From Nostoc sp. ATCC 53789 (lineage in GTDB: Bacteria > Cyanobacteriota > Cyanobacteriia > Cyanobacteriales > Nostocaceae), in the NCBI RefSeq assembly GCF_009873495.1, contig NZ_CP046703.1, forward strand, positions 4,258,501-4,322,500: 64,000 nucleotides of DNA, in the 5' to 3' direction. Both the position numbers and the translations under genes were made by a program. Under the pieces are notes generated by a model. It was not told the origin of the DNA. It did not search any database and worked only from the letters and a program-made list of their open reading frames with translations. Below are positions 1 to 9,027 of this stretch, piece after piece (position 1 is the first letter of the stretch; each line of letters begins with the position of its first letter).

Positions 1-9
1 TAAAGGTTT

Positions 10-55
10 GTAGTAAGGACTTCAGTCCTTCTTTTAGGACTAAAGTCCTTACTAC
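10..55. repeat. Nested palindromic repeat, copy 1
   Basis: GTAGTAAGGACT (10-21) is the inverse complement of AGTCCTTACTAC (44-55), and each half also contains its own small palindrome (AAGGACT/AGTCCTT at 16-30; AGGACT/AGTCCT at 36-49). A diverged copy with the same nested design lies at 36711-36764, so this is a dispersed repeat and not a one-off terminator. Confidence 0.7.
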
Positions 56-128
56 GAACTAAATTACAATAATTTTACATTACTTAACATAGTTTGAATT
101 ATTCACACCGACTTACTTACGTAAGATT

Positions 129-177
129 AAAACCCCTAGCCAATAGCTGAATTAGACAGCGATTAACTAGGGGTTTT
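129..177 (-). terminator. Probable terminator of the ABC ATPase gene
   Basis: An 11-base stem, AAAACCCCTAG (129-139) with CTAGGGGTTTT (167-177), encloses a 27-base loop. It sits 25 bases beyond the stop codon of the minus-strand gene, and on that strand the stem ends in a run of T. The loop is long for an intrinsic terminator. Confidence 0.5.
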
Positions 178-201
178 GACCATTGGGAAACTGGCAAAAA
201 T

Positions 202-1218
202 CTAAATTGAATAAGACACCGGGAAGGATTTCGCATCCTTTGGCTTGACATATATACGCTGTTTCGGTTCTAACTCTAAGTCATTAAAGCGATCACGTGT
301 TAAATGGGCCATAACCACTTGTCCGTCATCGAAAGTTAATTCCACCTGAATTTCCCAACCCAAATGTATCAATCGGCTCACTGTTGCAGGTGTAGTGGCA
401 CCATTAGCAGCCTTTTCTAAAATCACATCTTGCGGGCGCAAAAATACTTGTGGATGTGGTGCATCAAACCCGCTACTTTGAAAAATCTTCGAGCTGCTGG
501 GTAATACATTTACCGGGCCGATGAAGCTCATCACAAATGCGGTGGCAGGATTATCATAAATTTCCGATGGTGTCCCCACCTGTTCCACGCGCCCTTTATT
601 CATGACCACAACTTCATCAGAAACTTCCATTGCTTCCTCTTGGTCGTGGGTGACGAAAACCGTGGTAACATGAACCTCATCATGGAGGCGGCGTAACCAT
701 GCCCGTAAATCTTTGCGGACTTTAGCATCAAGTGCGCCAAAGGGTTCATCTAGGAGTAACACTTCAGGTTCTACTGCTAATGCCCTTGCTAAGGCTACCC
801 GTTGTCTTTGACCACCAGAAAGTTGTGATGGATAGCGATCGCCTAATCCACTCAATTGCACCAACTCTAGTAATTGTTCTACCTTTCCCTTAATCTTCTT
901 TGGCTGTACCTTGCGAATTTCTAAGCCAAAAGCAATATTCTGCCTGACAGTCAAATGCTTAAATAGGGCATAGTGCTGAAATACAAAGCCAATATTGCGC
1001 TGCTGCACGCTTTGGTATGTAGCATCCTTACCGGTAAGCAGGATTTTGCCGCTATCTGGCATTTCTAAACCTGAAATTAACCGTAGTAGCGTAGATTTAC
1101 CCGACCCCGACGGTCCAAGCAACGCAACTAGCGAACCACTCTTAATTTCCAGGCTAACCTCATCAACAGCCTTGAAACTCCCGAATTGTTTGGAGACATT
1201 CTCAACTACTATGCCCAC
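202..1218 (-). CDS. cysA: Sulfate/thiosulfate-type ABC transporter ATP-binding protein
   Basis: ATPase that would power import of sulfate or thiosulfate from the inner face of the plasma membrane. The 338 residues show Walker A (GPSGSGKST, about 35-43), the ABC signature ([14 protein letters not shown]), Walker B ([13 protein letters not shown]), the switch histidine ([11 protein letters not shown]) and a TOBE-like C-terminal domain from about 245, the normal CysA order and length. The start is GTG with AGAGG about 10 bases upstream. No permease or binding-protein gene lies beside it in this window, so the substrate is inferred from resemblance to cyanobacterial CysA; another anion or polyamine is possible. 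Confidence 0.85.
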   Translation of the reverse strand: MGIVVENVSKQFGSFKAVDEVSLEIKSGSLVALLGPSGSGKSTLLRLISGLEMPDSGKILLTGKDATYQSVQQRNIGFVFQHYALFKHLTVRQNIAFGLEIRKVQPKKIKGKVEQLLELVQLSGLGDRYPSQLSGGQRQRVALARALAVEPEVLLLDEPFGALDAKVRKDLRAWLRRLHDEVHVTTVFVTHDQEEAMEVSDEVVVMNKGRVEQVGTPSEIYDNPATAFVMSFIGPVNVLPSSSKIFQSSGFDAPHPQVFLRPQDVILEKAANGATTPATVSRLIHLGWEIQVELTFDDGQVVMAHLTRDRFNDLELEPKQRIYVKPKDAKSFPVSYSI

Positions 1219-1312
1219 TGCTGCTATACCTCTGCAACTAAATCTACAGATCCTTGGTAGGATTACTGTGTCTTACATATACCATACATAATTATTTATA
1301 GATGAACAAGAT

Positions 1313-1837
1313 TTAGCTACCGCAACTGCCACAGTCGAGAAAGCTACAATCAGCACCACTGCAATCTAGGAAACTACAATCAGGGGAACCACAATCAGGA
1401 GCAATATTAAGTATCTCGGCACAATTGCAGCCAAAATCGGCACAATCAAAACATTCAGTATTGTTGCTGTTAATAAATGAGGATGTTTGACCAACTTTAC
1501 CAGATGCTTGTTTTCGTTGCTGTGTTTCTGCTTCTTCCTCTGTAGATTTTTCGGAATTTTCGATTGACATAGACACATAGCGGAAAGCTACTGCGCGTTT
1601 ACGCAAAATATGGTTAGCTTCTTTACAAGCTTGAAATCGTTCTCGACTATTGACAAATGCTACTTTTAACCCTTCCTTAGCAATTACCCGCTTGAAGTAC
1701 CCAGAGCAAGATTCGCCGCCATATAGTATTCTGTGGGCACAAGCAAAACCTTTGTGTGGGGAAATGTGCTTTTGATATCCGGTAATTGCGGCGGTACTAA
1801 CTTGTCTGGCAAAAGAATCGAACAAGGAAATCTGCAT
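1313..1837 (-). CDS. yidD: YidD-family membrane protein insertion factor with Cys-rich tail
   Basis: The N-terminal ~75 residues match the YidD (DUF37) family, which helps YidC insert membrane proteins: YQKHISPHKGFACAHR followed by GGESCSGY. The start is set at ATG 1837; an in-frame TTG at 1861 would add eight residues that do not look like the family. YidD proteins are usually about 70-100 residues, whereas this one has 174. After a charged linker (about residues 90-120) the last ~48 residues hold ten cysteines, five of them spaced exactly five residues apart in xDCxx units (PDCGS, PDCSF, LDCSG, ADCSF, LDCGS). The tail might bind metal or form disulfides; that is inference. It is transcribed away from chlP. 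Confidence 0.82.
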   Translation of the reverse strand: MQISLFDSFARQVSTAAITGYQKHISPHKGFACAHRILYGGESCSGYFKRVIAKEGLKVAFVNSRERFQACKEANHILRKRAVAFRYVSMSIENSEKSTEEEAETQQRKQASGKVGQTSSFINSNNTECFDCADFGCNCAEILNIAPDCGSPDCSFLDCSGADCSFLDCGSCGS

Positions 1838-1873
1838 ATTTTGGGATTGGCGACTAGGCAATATTCTTCATTC

Positions 1874-1922
1874 TTCCCAATACCAAATTCCCAATTCCCA
1901 ATGCCCTATTCCCAATCTCAAT
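1874..1922. repeat. Degenerate CCCAAT-type intergenic repeat
   Basis: Tandem, imperfect units of the kind TTCCCAAT/TGCCCTAT lie just upstream of yidD. The same low-complexity motif recurs at 17641-17680, 18199-18398 and 56112-56135. No coding or regulatory role is visible. Confidence 0.6.
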
Positions 1923-2041
1923 TCGTATCGAAACATTAAGGAATATTGCATTTAAGCAGAAACCTAGAGGAAAAGCGCCAAATCACTAGAAAGACCGTGG
2001 TAGTATGCTCTCGGTAAATGTGAAGATTGGGAGAAAGACCT

Positions 2042-3262
2042 TTGACACTACGGGTTGCTGTTATTGGGTCAGGCCCTGCTGGTTCATCTGCCGCTGAAAC
2101 ACTGGCAGCCTCTGGGATTGAAACCTACCTATTTGAGCGGAAGCTAGACAATGCAAAGCCTTGTGGGGGCGCAATTCCCCTATGTATGGTGAGTGAATTT
2201 GACTTACCACCAGAGATTATCGATCGCCGGGTACGGAAGATGAAAATGATTTCACCTTCTAATCGGGAAGTTGATATCAATCTGGTAAATGAAGATGAAT
2301 ATATAGGAATGTGCCGCCGGGAAGTGCTGGATGGCTTTTTGCGCGATCGCGCGGCAAAATTAGGCGCAAATTTAATTAATGCCACTGTTCATAAACTTGA
2401 TATACCAGGAAACAATACTGATCCCTATACCATCCATTACGTTGACCATACAGAAGGTATTTCACAGGGGATTGCCAAAACCCTGAAGGTGGATCTAATC
2501 ATTGGGGCGGATGGGGCTAATTCTCGCGTTGCCAAAGAAATGGACGCTGGGGATTACAATTATGCGATCGCTTTCCAAGAGCGAATTCGCTTACCCGAAG
2601 ACAAAATGGCCTACTATAACGACCTCGCCGAAATGTATGTCGGTGATGACGTTTCGACCGATTTCTACGCTTGGGTTTTCCCCAAATATGACCACGTAGC
2701 TGTCGGTACTGGCACAATGCACATCAACAAAGCCAGCATCAAACAGTTACAAGCTGGTATCCGCGCCCGTGCTTCCGAAAAATTGGCAGGCGGTAAAATT
2801 ATCAAAGTCGAAGCCCACCCCATTCCTGAACATCCCCGTCCCCGTCGTGTCGTTGGTCGCATCGCTTTGGTGGGAGATGCTGCTGGTTACGTTACCAAGT
2901 CCTCTGGTGAAGGTATTTATTTTGCCGCTAAATCTGGGCGGATGTGTGCCGAAACCATTGTAGAAACCTCTAACGGTGGTAGCCGTATTCCTACAGAAGG
3001 CGACCTCAAGGTTTACCTGAAGCGTTGGGATAAAAGATACGGACTCACCTACAAGGTGTTGGACATTCTGCAAAGTGTGTTCTATCGTTCCGACGCTACC
3101 CGCGAAGCGTTTGTGGAAATGTGTGATGACCTCGATGTACAACGGCTAACATTCGATAGCTATCTGTATAAAACGGTTGTTCCAGCTAATCCCATCACCC
3201 AATTGAAGATTACTGCCAAAACCATTGGTAGTCTAATTCGGGGTAATGCCCTTGCACCTTAA
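2042..3262 (+). CDS. chlP: Geranylgeranyl reductase (chlorophyll synthesis)
   Basis: NADPH-dependent flavoprotein that reduces the geranylgeranyl group to phytyl for chlorophyll and tocopherol. The FAD-binding Rossmann motif GSGPAGSSAAE opens the protein, ERKLDNAKPCGGAIPLCM follows, and the second FAD motif is VGDAAGYVTKSSGEG. Length (406 residues) is normal. I place the start at TTG 2042, giving MTLRVAVIGSGPAG as in relatives. GGGAG at 2029-2033 is then a well-spaced ribosome binding site, whereas the in-frame TTG at 2027 overlaps it. CrtE at 52.9 kb makes the C20 precursor and Ycf54 at 50.9 kb acts in the same pigment pathway. Confidence 0.95.
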   Translation: MTLRVAVIGSGPAGSSAAETLAASGIETYLFERKLDNAKPCGGAIPLCMVSEFDLPPEIIDRRVRKMKMISPSNREVDINLVNEDEYIGMCRREVLDGFLRDRAAKLGANLINATVHKLDIPGNNTDPYTIHYVDHTEGISQGIAKTLKVDLIIGADGANSRVAKEMDAGDYNYAIAFQERIRLPEDKMAYYNDLAEMYVGDDVSTDFYAWVFPKYDHVAVGTGTMHINKASIKQLQAGIRARASEKLAGGKIIKVEAHPIPEHPRPRRVVGRIALVGDAAGYVTKSSGEGIYFAAKSGRMCAETIVETSNGGSRIPTEGDLKVYLKRWDKRYGLTYKVLDILQSVFYRSDATREAFVEMCDDLDVQRLTFDSYLYKTVVPANPITQLKITAKTIGSLIRGNALAP

Positions 3263-3307
3263 TTGAGGGCAAAGGACTGGGAATTCCAACAAATAAATTA
3301 CTCAATT

Positions 3308-3367
3308 TTGTGGGGTGGATATATTGCACGCTAATTAATCAGGGCGGGCAAGATGCCCACCCCACAA
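3308..3367. repeat. Inverted repeat downstream of chlP
   Basis: TTGTGGGGTGG (3308-3318) pairs with CCACCCCACAA (3357-3367), with a second GGGC/GCCC pairing inside. It may also end chlP transcription, though no long T run follows; the sequence type is a common dispersed Nostocales repeat. Confidence 0.6.
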
Positions 3368-3423
3368 TAATATATTTTTATCCATGTCGTAGGGGCAATT
3401 CATGAATATTTTTTCTCAGCGAT

Positions 3424-3480
3424 CTCTGTGCCTCTGCGGTTTAAAAGTTTTTTAACCACAGAGACGCAGAGGACACAGAG
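3424..3480. repeat. CTCTGTG/CACAGAG inverted repeat
   Basis: CTCTGTGCCTCTGCGGTT is mirrored by AACCACAGAGACGCAGAGG and continues to CACAGAG. Pieces of the same family appear at 23735-23755, 55141-55152 and 61091-61128. It separates the convergent chlP and FAD-oxidase genes. Confidence 0.65.
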
Positions 3481-3512
3481 TAAAGAGCTTAAAATCATCG
3501 AATACACTTCAT

Positions 3513-5024
3513 TTAACTGCCGTATTTCAGGTAAAAATAATTCTGGAAAATCCCATTGGGGTCATACTTGCGCTTGAGGGCGAAAAATTTAGCAGATTGT
3601 GGATAAGCTCGACGAAATTGTTCAGGTGTGGCATGAAGACGATAGGGTAGATAATACCTACCACCGACTGCAAGGGCTGCCTCAATCAATTTCTGGGTCA
3701 TTACTTCCATCTTTGCCTCCCCCTCTTGAGTGCGTTGCTGATGAAACAGCATCACCAATCCAAAAACTTCCCCATCGGCATATCTGAGAAAACTGTCGTT
3801 ATCTTGGTGAACATTTCGCACCGTGACATTGAGCAAATCCCCTTTGGACTGAGGAATAATCACGCGACACTTCTCTAAAAAAGCTTCCAGAGATTGAGGG
3901 GGAATAAAGTACTCATGCAGGATGTCAGTCTCTGTCTGATGACGATTTTCAAATAAGGTGGAGGGACGGTTGAGAATCTGGTTTCTCAAAACCCGGCTTC
4001 CGGCTTCTCCCCCAACAATTTTTTCTAATTGCCAGCGCAAGTTTTTGCCATAGTCACTGCCAATGCTGCCCCGGAAAACCGTCCGAGGTAATCCAGAATC
4101 TGACTGTTTTTCTAAAGAGACAATAGCCTGACTTCCTTGGGGAATTTGGCGGTAAGTGGTGAGAATAGCCTCTTGTAAAAAGCTTTCTGGTGCAACCGAA
4201 AGTCTACCGTATGCCATACCAATATTGGCTGCACCATCTACCCGTTGCCGATAGGTATCAATATAATTCTCGCTTTTAATCACGAACCGTTCTGCTATAT
4301 ACGTCTCATTGGGTACTACTCTCAAATCCACGTCAAGAATGATCCCGAATAGCCCGTAACCGCCTAAAACGAGAGAAAATAACTCTGGGTTTTCCTGTCT
4401 GGAACACTGTACAACCTTGCCACTTGCCAGCATTAACCGGAAACTTTCGACCGTGCTAGCAAAGGGAGGACTATTATGTTGCCAGCCATGAGCATTGGCA
4501 CTCATCGTACCGCCAACAGAAAAATCATTGTTGGACTGCATAACAGCGACAGAATAGCCACGTTCATTTAGGTAGGGAATAATATCAGACCATTTAGCTC
4601 CTGATTGTACCGTCAGAATTTTAGTCGCCGGATTGAATTGCATCCGGTTGAAGTTAAGCATCGCTAGGGAGATGCCTTTAGCATACAGAGTGTGACCACC
4701 CATAGTATGGCGGGAACCAGCGATCGCTACCTTCTTACCTTGACGTAAAGCATCTCTAAGTACAGACTGTAGTAGCACCTCAGCAACTCCAGGCTGACTT
4801 TTAACCTGCTTAATAGTCACCTGTGTCTGATTCAGGTGACTGGCATCATCAACCGTGCCAGGAGGCAGAGGTTGACGATCATCGCGATCGCTCCAAGCTG
4901 TTAAAGTCAGGTGAGCAACCGGTCTGGCGATGACTGTTAAGGCAATAGTGGTAGTTGCCACTAGGACAAGCAGGATAATCTTCAGCCTATTTTTTAACAA
5001 TTTACTCCGGTAGAAACGCTGCAT
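3513..5024 (-). CDS. FAD-binding PCMH-type oxidoreductase (sugar-lactone oxidase-like), membrane anchored
   Basis: The 503-residue protein begins with a basic stretch and one hydrophobic segment (IILLVLVATTTIALTVIA), so it is probably anchored or exported. An FAD-binding domain of the vanillyl-alcohol/arabinono-lactone oxidase type follows: VAIAGSRHTMGGHTLY, then SVGGTMSANAHGWQ, then LGGYGLFGIILDVDLRV. The C-terminus (YDPNGIFQNYFY) also fits this family. The substrate cannot be told. The start at ATG 5024 is chosen over a codon at 5120 because the longer form would run 66 bases into the divergent gene and adds an implausible Trp-rich N-terminus. Only 30 bases separate this start from the divergent one at 5055. 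Confidence 0.75.
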   Translation of the reverse strand: MQRFYRSKLLKNRLKIILLVLVATTTIALTVIARPVAHLTLTAWSDRDDRQPLPPGTVDDASHLNQTQVTIKQVKSQPGVAEVLLQSVLRDALRQGKKVAIAGSRHTMGGHTLYAKGISLAMLNFNRMQFNPATKILTVQSGAKWSDIIPYLNERGYSVAVMQSNNDFSVGGTMSANAHGWQHNSPPFASTVESFRLMLASGKVVQCSRQENPELFSLVLGGYGLFGIILDVDLRVVPNETYIAERFVIKSENYIDTYRQRVDGAANIGMAYGRLSVAPESFLQEAILTTYRQIPQGSQAIVSLEKQSDSGLPRTVFRGSIGSDYGKNLRWQLEKIVGGEAGSRVLRNQILNRPSTLFENRHQTETDILHEYFIPPQSLEAFLEKCRVIIPQSKGDLLNVTVRNVHQDNDSFLRYADGEVFGLVMLFHQQRTQEGEAKMEVMTQKLIEAALAVGGRYYLPYRLHATPEQFRRAYPQSAKFFALKRKYDPNGIFQNYFYLKYGS

Positions 5025-5054
5025 AACTTGGATTGAGAGGGCAAAATAGAAAAC

Positions 5055-6389
5055 ATGACGATTGAATCCGATTCCTCTAATCCACCAACCCCAGAACCAA
5101 TACCTGAAAACGACTTGCAACCGGATGACTTTGATGGGAGTTCAACTGAGAAAAACCTAACCTCAGAAGTACTAGCGGCGATTGGGTCTTTACAATCTCC
5201 GCAACATACTATTGCTTTACAACAAGCCCGTTCTGACTTCAAACAACCCATTACTAGCCAATTCACAGTTAAGCCAAGGGCATTGCTAATTACTCTAATA
5301 GCGATCGCCATCACATTCATCGGAATTATCCTCAATAACTGGATCGTTGGCATTATCGGAACGCTGATAACTTTGCTGTTATCCTTAGCTATATTATTGC
5401 CTTGGTTCCAAGAAGTTTTAGATGAGTGGTTTTCACCCCAAGAACGCACCCTGTTTGTGGCCTTTTTGGGATTACTAGTAGCCATCATCGGTTTGATCAG
5501 GTTCACAGGTGTGGGCGATCGCTTACTTGTTTTAGGACGCAAAATTAACTGGGACATTGCTGGAACCCTAGCAGATTGGTTTGGTGCTTTGGGACAAATT
5601 CTGATCGCCATCATTGCTGTTTATGTAGCGTGGCGGCAATATGTTATTTCCAAAGACTTGACAATTCAGCAAAACCTGCTCACAGTTCAGCAAAATATTA
5701 TCACCCAGCAACAGACCATTGATTCTTATTTCCAAGGCATTTCAGACTTGGTGTTAGATGAAGAAGGATTATTAGAAGATTGGCCTCAAGAAAGAGCGAT
5801 CGCTGAAGGACGCACTGCGGCAATTTTGAGTAGCGTTGATGGTAGTGGTAAAGCGAAAATTCTCCGCTTTCTCTCACGTTCCAAGTTGCTGTCACCCTTA
5901 AAACGCGATCGCCTATTAGGTCGAGCCATTCTTGATGGGACTGGCGGGTATGCAGAAGACCGCCTCGAAGGTCTGCGTGTCATCGATTTAGGTGTAATGC
6001 TAGCCGCAGCAGACCTTTCCGGTACTGATTTACGTTGGACTGACCTCAGCGAAGCTAATCTTGTCCGCGCTAACCTGACCAGTTGTGACTTAGTAAAAGC
6101 CAACCTCTCCCGCACAATTTTATATAATGCTAATCTCACTGGTGCTGACATCAACGGTATTCGCCTATTCTACGGTTTAGTAGATAAAGCATCACCCCGT
6201 AGTCGGACTGAACCGCCAGATTATGAAACCGGTGAACAAACTGGCGCTGTAGTGGAAAATGCCGATTTCAGTAATGTGCAACGGATGTCTGAGTCTGCAC
6301 GTTGCTACTGTTGTACTTGGGGTGGCGAAAAAACTAGAGCTACTATTCCTGGTGGTTGTGAAGGTATTCCTAATAAGTTGGGAAGATAG
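5055..6389 (+). CDS. Membrane protein with pentapeptide repeats
   Basis: A 444-residue protein. After an acidic N-terminus come hydrophobic segments at about residues 78-125, 135-155 and 180-200, a short coiled coil rich in QQ, and a pentapeptide-repeat block at about 315-370 (LSGTDLRWTDLSEANLVRAN, then further A(N/D)LxX units). The C-terminus carries a Cys/Gly-rich piece (CYCCTWGGEKT). Pentapeptide blocks form right-handed beta helices; the role of this membrane-attached type is unknown. It is divergent from the FAD oxidase with a 30-base gap. GAGAGG about 15 bases upstream is a poorly spaced ribosome binding site. Confidence 0.75.
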   Translation: MTIESDSSNPPTPEPIPENDLQPDDFDGSSTEKNLTSEVLAAIGSLQSPQHTIALQQARSDFKQPITSQFTVKPRALLITLIAIAITFIGIILNNWIVGIIGTLITLLLSLAILLPWFQEVLDEWFSPQERTLFVAFLGLLVAIIGLIRFTGVGDRLLVLGRKINWDIAGTLADWFGALGQILIAIIAVYVAWRQYVISKDLTIQQNLLTVQQNIITQQQTIDSYFQGISDLVLDEEGLLEDWPQERAIAEGRTAAILSSVDGSGKAKILRFLSRSKLLSPLKRDRLLGRAILDGTGGYAEDRLEGLRVIDLGVMLAAADLSGTDLRWTDLSEANLVRANLTSCDLVKANLSRTILYNANLTGADINGIRLFYGLVDKASPRSRTEPPDYETGEQTGAVVENADFSNVQRMSESARCYCCTWGGEKTRATIPGGCEGIPNKLGR

Positions 6390-6402
6390 TTATAAAAAGG
6401 AG

Positions 6403-6596
6403 TCAGAATTCAGAAGTCAGAATTCAGAATTCAGAATACTCTAACTATAAGCCGATGATTCGGCTTGATTTTAAACCAATATTCAGACGTTCGCGGACTC
6501 GCTCTAAGCGCAGCCATGCCGCAGGCTTTACGCTGCGCTATCCGCTTTTTCGGTCAGGATTCATGCTGAATTCTGACTCCTGACTCCTGAATTCTG
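6403..6596. repeat. Large imperfect inverted repeat of GAATTCTGACTCC units
   Basis: AGTCAGAATTCAGAAGTCAG (6401-6420) is mirrored by CTGAATTCTGACTCCTGACT further on (about 6565-6590). The centre holds a GC-rich palindromic segment (GCGGACTCGCTCTAAGCGC, then GCTTTACGCTGCGCTATCCGC). A sequence of the same make-up lies inside the coding region of the large kinase at 46805-46908. Confidence 0.65.
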
Positions 6597-6608
6597 TTTT
6601 ATAAAAAA

Positions 6609-7223
6609 TTAGTTAGCTGCATTAAAAATCTGTTGTGCAGTTAAATTTAATTGGGGAAAAGTAGGTGATAAAATCGCCGCATTGCCTTGAAAGGCTGTCA
6701 TTTGATATTCGCCATCAACTAATTCGCATACAAAAATAGTGGGTTGTTTGGGATTGCCGATGAACTTTCTTGCGCCCAATGCAGTATAATCAGCAATCCA
6801 ATATTCGGGAATTCCCATTTCTTCGTAATCACTAAGCTTATTGTAATAATCATCTCGCCAGTTGGTTGAAACAACTTCAATAACGATTGGAACCGATGCT
6901 GCTTGGCTTACTGTTGACTGTTTTTGAAAAAGCGGTTCATTGTCGAGATTATCAAGATTTAGCAGCAACACATCAGGCGAATAAGCGGATTCGGCAGAAG
7001 GAGTTTGGATAAATGAAGTTTTGGGTATAGTTTAGGGAAGATTCAGGCGATCAAACTCGACAGTTAGCTTATGGGCTATAAATCCCACAACTTTTTTATG
7101 CGCTCCGGTTGGGGGTGGCATTTCAATAAATACTCCTTTGTGCAATTTATAGCGTTTAGCGTCATTGGGATACCATTCAATAAATTCGTTGAAGGTGAGT
7201 AATTTGGGCAATGATTGAGTCAT
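6609..7223 (-). pseudogene. Uma2-family (DUF820) gene with an internal stop codon
   Basis: Two reading-frame pieces, 7223-7032 and 6971-6609, lie in the same frame (252 bases between their first bases, a multiple of three). They are joined by readable Uma2 sequence interrupted only by TAA at 7034-7032. Read through, the product is about 203 residues and aligns along its length with the intact neighbour at 7369-7989; the stop replaces the residue after LNLP, which is Trp in the neighbour. The PD-(D/E)XK-like core (YSPDVLLLN, then IVIEVVSTNWRDDYYNKLSDYE) survives in the second part. A downstream GTG at 6971 could start a truncated protein. Uma2 proteins are nuclease-like, of unknown biological role. 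Confidence 0.85.
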
Positions 7224-7368
7224 AATCTTACCTCCATATATGTTTTACTTTATCATTTAATAAATATTGATTTTTCGGTGATGAAATTCGCACTTGTGTT
7301 TTTTATTAGCTTTAAAAAGTGTAAATGTTTATTCCCAAAGAATACGACGTGTTCCTCAATCTTTAACT

Positions 7369-7989
7369 CTAGCGACCCGCAAGAAATATCTGTTCTGCGG
7401 TCAGATTCAGGTCTGGAAACGTTTGGGAGATGAGGCGTTCTGTTCCTCTAAACTGTTGTGCTTGATAAGTTCCATCTAATAACTGATAAATCGTGATTGT
7501 AGGTTCTTTGGATAAGCCAATGTAGCGTTTGCCTCCTAGCCCTAGATAATCCGCGATCCAGTACTCCCCAATACCTAAAGCTTCGTAGTCTTCCACTTTC
7601 CGAGCATAATCATTCTGCCAATTAGTACTGACAACTTCTACTACTAACTTTACAGACTTGCCTAGTGTAATAACTGGCTCAGTTTTCCATAATGGTTCAT
7701 TTGCCAAACTTGTCTGATCAAGAATCACAACATCGGGTCTAAAGGCTGAATTTTGACCTAATGGCTTAATTAGGCATTTCATGGGAATAAACCAAGGCAA
7801 GTTGAGCAGATCAATTGCTACGTTAAGCTTACGATTAATTAACCCAGCAACCTGTTCATGAAGTCCAGTCGGTTCCAAGTCGATTATTTCTCCGTCAATT
7901 AACTCGTAGCGTCCATCATCCAGATAGCCAGCAACGAATGCCTCAGAGTTAATATTACCTGTATTAACAGTGGCTAAGACCATAGACAT
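7369..7989 (-). CDS. Uma2-family (DUF820) putative nuclease
   Basis: Intact 206-residue Uma2 protein with the restriction-endonuclease-like signature: FRPDVVILD for the acidic residue, then KLVVEVVSTNWQNDYARKVEDYE for the E and K residues. Two start codons stand close together (7989 and 7983); GGAAGGA lies just upstream and fits either. It is a tandem paralogue of the broken copy at 6609-7223, with which it shares direction. Cyanobacteria carry many Uma2 genes, often linked to mobile DNA, and the physiological target is not known. Confidence 0.88.
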   Translation of the reverse strand: MSMVLATVNTGNINSEAFVAGYLDDGRYELIDGEIIDLEPTGLHEQVAGLINRKLNVAIDLLNLPWFIPMKCLIKPLGQNSAFRPDVVILDQTSLANEPLWKTEPVITLGKSVKLVVEVVSTNWQNDYARKVEDYEALGIGEYWIADYLGLGGKRYIGLSKEPTITIYQLLDGTYQAQQFRGTERLISQTFPDLNLTAEQIFLAGR

Positions 7990-8230
7990 TTGTCCTTCCA
8001 GGTTAAGAACAAGAGCAGTAATACCTGCTCTTGATTATTCTAACTATCTTTGATTAGGCAATTGACTAATATGCTTCAAAATCTGGAGTACACTATACAA
8101 CTCATTGCTCCGGTTATAGACATCAAAAAAACTCTAATCCATAGAACAATATTACTTGCTTTAGTGTGATATTTTCCGCAGCAACAGTTAGAGCCATTAT
8201 GTTAATTCAATAGTAGAAAAACCTACCAGT

Positions 8231-9007
8231 TTAGTAATTCTCGCCTTCAGGTAGGGTGAGGATTTCAACACCATCTTCAGTTACAGCTAAGGTATGCTCA
8301 CATTGAGCAGAAAGCTTGCGATCGCGCGTTACCGCAGTCCACTTGTCGCTGAGAACTTCGACTTCGTAAGTACCTTCATTAATCATTGGCTCAATAGTAA
8401 AAACCATCCCCGGTCTGAGGCGCTTACCCTTACCGCGAGTACCATAATGAGGAACATCCGGCGCAGTGTGGAAAATGTTACTGATGCCGTGTCCAACAAA
8501 ATCTCGCACTACAGAAAAACCTTGCCCTTCAGCATACTCTTGAATAGCTGCACCAATATCGCCAATCCGTCCCCCAGGTTTTACTTCAGCAATACCCAGG
8601 CGCAAACACTCTTCTGTCACTTCTACCAGCTTTCTCGTTTTTGGGGAAGGAGTGCCAACAAAAAATGTCTTGGATGTATCGCCGTGATACCCTTCAACAA
8701 TTGGCGTTACATCGATATTAATAATGTCACCGTCTTTGAGAATCTGCTTGGCGTTAGGAATACCATGACAAATTACCTCATTTACACTAGTGCAAATCGA
8801 TTTTGGATAACCCTTATAGCCAAGAGGTGCGCTTTTTGCTCCATGCGCTTGCGTCCAACGTTCGGCTTCATCATTTAGTTCTAGAGTGCTAACCCCTGGC
8901 TTCACAAACGGTTCGAGATGCTGGAGAAGTTTGGCTGCTAAACGCCCAGCTTGACGCATTTTCTCTATTTCTCGTTGGGATAAAATAACAATTAGTTCAG
9001 TTTTCAT
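8231..9007 (-). CDS. map: Methionine aminopeptidase, type I
   Basis: Cytosolic metalloenzyme that removes the initiator methionine from new proteins. The five metal ligands of the pita-bread fold are visible: D99 and D110 (NIDVTPIVEGYHGDTSKTF), H173 (VGHGI), E206 (TIEPM) and E237 (QCEHT). H81 (CHGIPN) is the usual active-site histidine. The length of 258 residues is normal for a type Ia enzyme without zinc-finger extension. It ends 223 bases beyond the Uma2 pair and follows bvdR by 20 bases in the same direction, so the two may share a transcript. Confidence 0.95.
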   Translation of the reverse strand: MKTELIVILSQREIEKMRQAGRLAAKLLQHLEPFVKPGVSTLELNDEAERWTQAHGAKSAPLGYKGYPKSICTSVNEVICHGIPNAKQILKDGDIINIDVTPIVEGYHGDTSKTFFVGTPSPKTRKLVEVTEECLRLGIAEVKPGGRIGDIGAAIQEYAEGQGFSVVRDFVGHGISNIFHTAPDVPHYGTRGKGKRLRPGMVFTIEPMINEGTYEVEVLSDKWTAVTRDRKLSAQCEHTLAVTEDGVEILTLPEGENY

Positions 9008-9027
9008 TAACTTTTATCTAGACAAAT

